A DNA stretch of 64,000 nucleotides from Endobacter medicaginis. Its GTDB lineage: Bacteria > Pseudomonadota > Alphaproteobacteria > Acetobacterales > Acetobacteraceae. Under the pieces are notes generated by a model. The model made no database searches. It was not told where the DNA came from and worked only from the letters and a program-made list of their open reading frames with translations. The position numbers were made by a program, and so were the translations under genes. Positions 57,016-64,000 of the stretch are shown piece after piece (the stretch's first letter is position 1; the number at the start of each line of letters is the position of its first letter). The stretch is from assembly GCF_014192375.1 (NCBI RefSeq), contig NZ_JACHXV010000007.1, positions 62,001 to 126,000 of the forward strand, given 5' to 3'.

Positions 57016-57951
57016 TTGTCTGGTCTGCTGGCCAGGTTGTGCGCTTTGGCGATGCTGTGCGGGCCGGTCGATGCACCCGCCCTGCAGCCGACGGGCGGGC
57101 ATGTGGCGGGCGTGCGGTTCGATCAGGTGCTGTTGCGCGTGCGCCAGGAGGTGGCGCTGTTCGCGCAGCAATCGACGGCCGCGCGGAGCCGCGATCTCGA
57201 CCTGCTGCGCGGCGAGGGCATCGAGCCGCGCTGTGCCGAAGGGGCGAGCGATTTCGCGATCCGGCGGGTCAGCCTCACGCTGGCCGTGGCGATGACGCCC
57301 GGGCGCGGCGGGGAGGCCGAAATGACGGTGCCATTCGCCGAGGCCGGGGACGGGCCACGCAGGATGCGGACCGCCGTGCTCGATGACGCCTGGGAGATCC
57401 CGGCCGAGCCCGATGCGCGGACCGCGCGGCTGCTCGCACCGGTGGCGACGATCGCGCCGGTGATGTCGGGTCTGCGGCACGGGCTGCTGCGCGCGACGAT
57501 GCAGGTGCCGTGTTCGGCGAACGTGCCGGGCGGCATCGACGGCACGCTCGCGTTCGCCCTGCGGGTGGAGCGCGATGCCGATCCTTCGGTCGGCTTTCAT
57601 CTCGCCATCGCCCCGATGCTTGCCGGGGCAGAAGTGCCGCCCGGGTCGGTGGACACCGTCACCATCGGTTTTCATGCACCCGGTTCGGCGCCCGCCCCCG
57701 TCGCTGCCCCCGTCGCCGCCACCATCAGGCCACCGCTCGCCCGTCCGCCGCCACAGCCCGTGCCGATGCCACCCGTCTGGGGACAGGGGCCCGGGCCGGC
57801 GGGGCCGGGGACGGTGTATGTGCCGCTGCCGGGGCGGCGGCCGGGTGTGGTCGAGGTGCCCCTGCCGGATATGGACATGGGATCGGGACCCGGAATGGTG
57901 CCGGCACCGGGGTCGAGCGGCGATCCCGGCTCCACGACGCAGGTCGACTGA
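57016..57951 (+). CDS. Hypothetical exported protein with Pro/Gly-rich tail
   Basis: 311 residues. A signal peptide (LLARLCALAMLCGPVDAPA) leads to a mixed domain with VRFDQVLLRVRQEVALFAQQ and a pair of Cys (PRCAEG and VPCSANV). The last ~85 residues are Pro/Gly/Ala-rich, probably disordered. TTG start at 57016 is supported by a very strong GAAGGGAGGGG ribosome site. No family recognised. It converges on the next gene with a 17-base gap. Confidence 0.65.
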   Translation: MSGLLARLCALAMLCGPVDAPALQPTGGHVAGVRFDQVLLRVRQEVALFAQQSTAARSRDLDLLRGEGIEPRCAEGASDFAIRRVSLTLAVAMTPGRGGEAEMTVPFAEAGDGPRRMRTAVLDDAWEIPAEPDARTARLLAPVATIAPVMSGLRHGLLRATMQVPCSANVPGGIDGTLAFALRVERDADPSVGFHLAIAPMLAGAEVPPGSVDTVTIGFHAPGSAPAPVAAPVAATIRPPLARPPPQPVPMPPVWGQGPGPAGPGTVYVPLPGRRPGVVEVPLPDMDMGSGPGMVPAPGSSGDPGSTTQVD

Positions 57952-57968
57952 GCGCGTCCGCGCACCCT

Positions 57969-59075
57969 CTAGCCGGCCGGAATGGTGACCACCGCGCCGG
58001 GGGCGGACGAGGTCTTGGCGAGGTCGAGCAGCACGCTGACGATGGAGAACGCGACCTTGCTGTCGAAATCGGTGTCCGCGATCCAGTACCACGAGCCGTC
58101 ATATTCGACCGAACTGTAGACCCGCGACGGAGGCTTGGGGCCGTTCTGGACGATGACCACCGGGCGTCGCTCGATGCCGACCTCGCCGACCGAGGCGACG
58201 GTGCGCCCGGCGGTGACGTCGGCGGCCGGCACGTTGATCTGGTAGGCGAGCTGCGACAGCACGCCGAGCATCGAGCGGGTGAGCAGGGCGATCTCGCCCG
58301 GATGCGGGGCGAAACGGCCATACACCACCTCGGCATCGAGCGCGCGCGGCTTCATGCCCAGCAGCCGACGGGTCTCGTCCATCACCGCGTCGAGCTCCGT
58401 GGAGCCGGGTGGCGCGAAGGTGAGGAAGATGCGCCGGTCATCGGCGGGCGGGGCCTTCGGATCCTTGTCGGCCTTCGCGTGACCTGGACGATCGACCCGG
58501 ATCGACAGCAGCCCGGCGATCTGGAGGCGGCGGAGGTCGTGCAGCAGCAGGAAGAACTCCGGCGAGCCCTCCCCTGCCCCCTCGACCAGCCCGGTCGCAT
58601 TGCTCCAGCGGCCGATCGCCTGCACGGAGAGGCGGAACAGAACGTCGATCGGCAGGCCGCCGACGGTGAGCGGCAGCAGGTCGGAGGGGGCGAGCGGGCG
58701 CAGCAGGCTTTCGGCGAACTGCTCGCCGGTGAGCGGCTGAAAGGTGAAGGTCGGGCTCTGCTGGAGCTGTGCGGAGCCGGTGCCGGTCAGATAGGTGCTG
58801 ATCGGGGCCGAGGGAAACACCTCGAACCCGCCTGAGACGTTGCGCTGGAGCTGATACGACGAGATCACCTGCGTGGTGTCGAGGAAGGTCGGCATGTCGC
58901 CGTAGCGCAGCCGCACCACGTTGAGCAGGGTCTGCTTCTTGGCCGAGACCGACAGCGAGCGCGCATAGTCGATCTGGTCGGCATCGAGCTGGCGGGGGCC
59001 GAACTGGATGCAGCCACCAAGCGCTGCCAGCAGCGACAGCGTTCCCAGCACTCTGACGACGGCGTCGGCATTCAT
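57969..59075 (-). CDS. Conserved hypothetical lipoprotein
   Basis: 368 residues with a lipobox (LGGC near residue 22). Conserved-looking blocks: VSAKKQTLLNVVRLRYGDMPTF (in two parts), FTFQPLTGEQFAESLLRPL, and a C-terminal RVYSSVEYDGSWYWIADTDF. I have seen such proteins annotated as hypothetical in proteobacteria; job unknown. Likely outer-membrane anchored facing the periplasm. Alone on its strand. Confidence 0.75.
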   Translation of the reverse strand: MNADAVVRVLGTLSLLAALGGCIQFGPRQLDADQIDYARSLSVSAKKQTLLNVVRLRYGDMPTFLDTTQVISSYQLQRNVSGGFEVFPSAPISTYLTGTGSAQLQQSPTFTFQPLTGEQFAESLLRPLAPSDLLPLTVGGLPIDVLFRLSVQAIGRWSNATGLVEGAGEGSPEFFLLLHDLRRLQIAGLLSIRVDRPGHAKADKDPKAPPADDRRIFLTFAPPGSTELDAVMDETRRLLGMKPRALDAEVVYGRFAPHPGEIALLTRSMLGVLSQLAYQINVPAADVTAGRTVASVGEVGIERRPVVIVQNGPKPPSRVYSSVEYDGSWYWIADTDFDSKVAFSIVSVLLDLAKTSSAPGAVVTIPAG

Positions 59076-59256
59076 CGGTCCCCATGGTCGGCGAGCATGG
59101 GGCCTGCGTCAATTTGCCCCCTGCCCCGCCTGTCGGGGTTTGCTGCGTGGCGCCGATACGCGAGGCATTGACAGGGCCGGCCGCGCGCGGCCTGTTCGGC
59201 ACGGCGGCGACCACGTTCCCGTCCCGGGGTCGGCTGGACCCCTGGCCCGATCAAGA

Positions 59257-59284
59257 CCGGGACGGCCCGGCACGGATGTTCGGG
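59257..59284 (+). promoter_or_regulatory. Candidate guanidine-II (mini-ykkC) riboswitch hairpin
   Basis: CCGGG-ACGG-CCCGG (59257-59270) is a 5-bp stem with an ACGG tetraloop, the exact loop type (ACGR) of guanidine-II RNA. CCCG at 59266-59269 could instead pair with CGGG at 59281-59284 and hide the ribosome site (GGGAG, 59282-59286). So two exclusive folds exist before the SugE/Gdx start. The normal class has two such hairpins; the stem upstream (GGGGTC-GGCTG-GACCCC, about 59227-59243) lacks the ACGR loop. Confidence 0.4.
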
Positions 59285-59295
59285 AGATGGATGCC

Positions 59296-63198
<3,903 letters not shown>

Positions 63199-63199
63199 G

Positions 63200-63685
63200 A
63201 TGGCGTCGCGGATCTATGATTTCAGCCTGCGCACCTCGCGCGGCGAGGAGCTGCCGCTGTCGCGCTTCGAGGGGCGGCCGCTGCTGATCGTCAACACCGC
63301 GTCGAAATGCGGCTTCACCCCGCAATTCGAGGGGTTGCAGGAGATCTATACCCGCTACCGCGACCGCGGGCTGGAGGTGATCGGCATCCCGTCGGGGGAT
63401 TTCGGCAACCAGGAGCTCGACGACAACGCGGCGATCGGGGCGTTCTGCCACCGCAATTACGGGGTCAGCTTCACCATCGCCGAGAAGAGCCGGGTGCGCG
63501 ATCCGGGCGCGATCCCGCTGTTTGCGTGGCTCGCACGGCAGGGCGGGCTGCTGGCGCGGCCGCGGTGGAATTTCTACAAATACCTCGTCGACCGCAGCGG
63601 TCTGCTCGAAGGTTGGTATTCCTCGCTGACGAAGCCGACCTCGCGCAGGATGGACGCGGCGATGCTGCGGCTGGTCTGGGAATAG
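63200..63685 (+). CDS. Glutathione peroxidase-family peroxidase
   Basis: 161 residues, thioredoxin fold. Peroxidatic Cys in NTASKCGFTPQFEGL near residue 38; the Gln motif reads PSGDFGNQEL instead of the common PCNQFGGQEP, and the Trp/Asn motif is PRWNFYKYLVD. A Cys, not selenocysteine, enzyme that reduces peroxides, possibly via thioredoxin. One base after the aminotransferase stop, though unrelated in pathway. ATG at 63200. Confidence 0.9.
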   Translation: MASRIYDFSLRTSRGEELPLSRFEGRPLLIVNTASKCGFTPQFEGLQEIYTRYRDRGLEVIGIPSGDFGNQELDDNAAIGAFCHRNYGVSFTIAEKSRVRDPGAIPLFAWLARQGGLLARPRWNFYKYLVDRSGLLEGWYSSLTKPTSRRMDAAMLRLVWE

Positions 63686-63697
63686 CCGCCAGCGTCG

Positions 63698-64000
63698 ATG
63701 TTCAGGGCCTTTCTCACTGTCGGCGGCTGGACGATGGCCAGCCGCGTGCTCGGGCTGGTGCGTGACCAGCTGCTCGCCATCCTGATCGGGGTGGGCGCGA
63801 TGCAGGACGCCTATCAGGTGGCGTTCAGGCTGCCCAACATGTTCCGCCGGCTGTTCGGCGAGGGCGCGTTCAATGCCGCCTTCGTGCCGATGTTCAGCTC
63901 GATCCTGCATCGCGACGGGCTGCCGACGGCGCAGCGTTTCGCCAACGAGGCGCTCGGCGTGCTGAGCTTCTGGCTGCTGGCCCTCACCGTGCTCGGCGAG
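63698..64000 (+). CDS. murJ: Lipid II flippase MurJ, N-terminal part
   Basis: The first 101 residues, cut by the window edge. MFRAFLTVGGWTMASRVLGLVRD, RLPNMFRRLFGEGAFNAAFVPMF (in parts) are the standard MurJ/MviN start, with membrane helices 1-3. Flips lipid II across the inner membrane for peptidoglycan synthesis. Starts 12 bases after the peroxidase stop. Confidence 0.93.
   Translation, partial: MFRAFLTVGGWTMASRVLGLVRDQLLAILIGVGAMQDAYQVAFRLPNMFRRLFGEGAFNAAFVPMFSSILHRDGLPTAQRFANEALGVLSFWLLALTVLGE

Overview
The window is GC-rich, densely packed bacterial DNA that reads as an alphaproteobacterial chromosome, most likely Rhodospirillales/Acetobacteraceae-like (inference from gene content, not a tree). 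Pointers are a class I lysyl-tRNA synthetase, DUF4169 and DUF3309 small proteins, a secB / Tim44 / mltA / smr neighbourhood, hemC divergent from tsaD-rlmJ-gpsA, and a CIRCE-controlled groESL. Very strong third-position GC opens long antisense frames over almost every gene; these are treated as shadows. I saw no rRNA, tRNA, CRISPR array, prophage or intact insertion sequence, and no gene-free stretch longer than about 300 bases.

Layout. 0-7.1 kb: the end of a dimethylargininase-like gene, ornithine aminotransferase, a CPA1 antiporter, and a lysK-mprF operon whose MprF seems to lack the last part of its synthase domain. 7.2-12.7 kb: a DinG-like Fe-S helicase, an old-yellow-enzyme reductase, a cold-shock protein and an SDR protein with a changed active site. 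12.7-19.5 kb: a metal-handling island with a Cys/His-rich small protein, a copper-type TonB receptor with a Met-rich segment, a second TonB receptor, and a DUF1826-COG0523 GTPase pair behind a possible Zur operator. 19.5-24.9 kb: groESL with terminator, promoter and CIRCE, then DUF4169, EamA, DUF3309 and an exported M20 amidohydrolase. 24.9-30.5 kb: an OprB porin, a ladder of hairpins, MTA phosphorylase coupled to cytochrome c1 and cytochrome b (no Rieske gene beside them), and hemF divergent.

30.5-43.3 kb: a Tat-exported protein, a lone GspC-like gene, a MctP-type symporter with its DUF3311 partner, Smr, a membrane glycosyltransferase, an orphan DNA methyltransferase, MltA, Tim44, a histidine phosphatase, a lipoprotein, SecB, and hemD-hemC. 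43.3-51.7 kb: tsaD-rlmJ-gpsA, DUF429 and DUF2332 proteins, a dGTPase plus purine nucleoside permease operon, and an AI-2E family transporter.

51.7-63.2 kb holds an apparently complete reductive pyrimidine-degradation set. A nupC-preT-preA-amidohydrolase operon imports nucleosides or bases, reduces them and performs the last hydrolysis. A divergent RutR-like regulator with hydA and a beta-alanine-type aminotransferase supplies ring opening and amino-group removal. Between the two arms lie two unknown exported proteins and a SugE/Gdx-type exporter with a possible guanidine-responsive leader. The window ends with glutathione peroxidase and the start of murJ.
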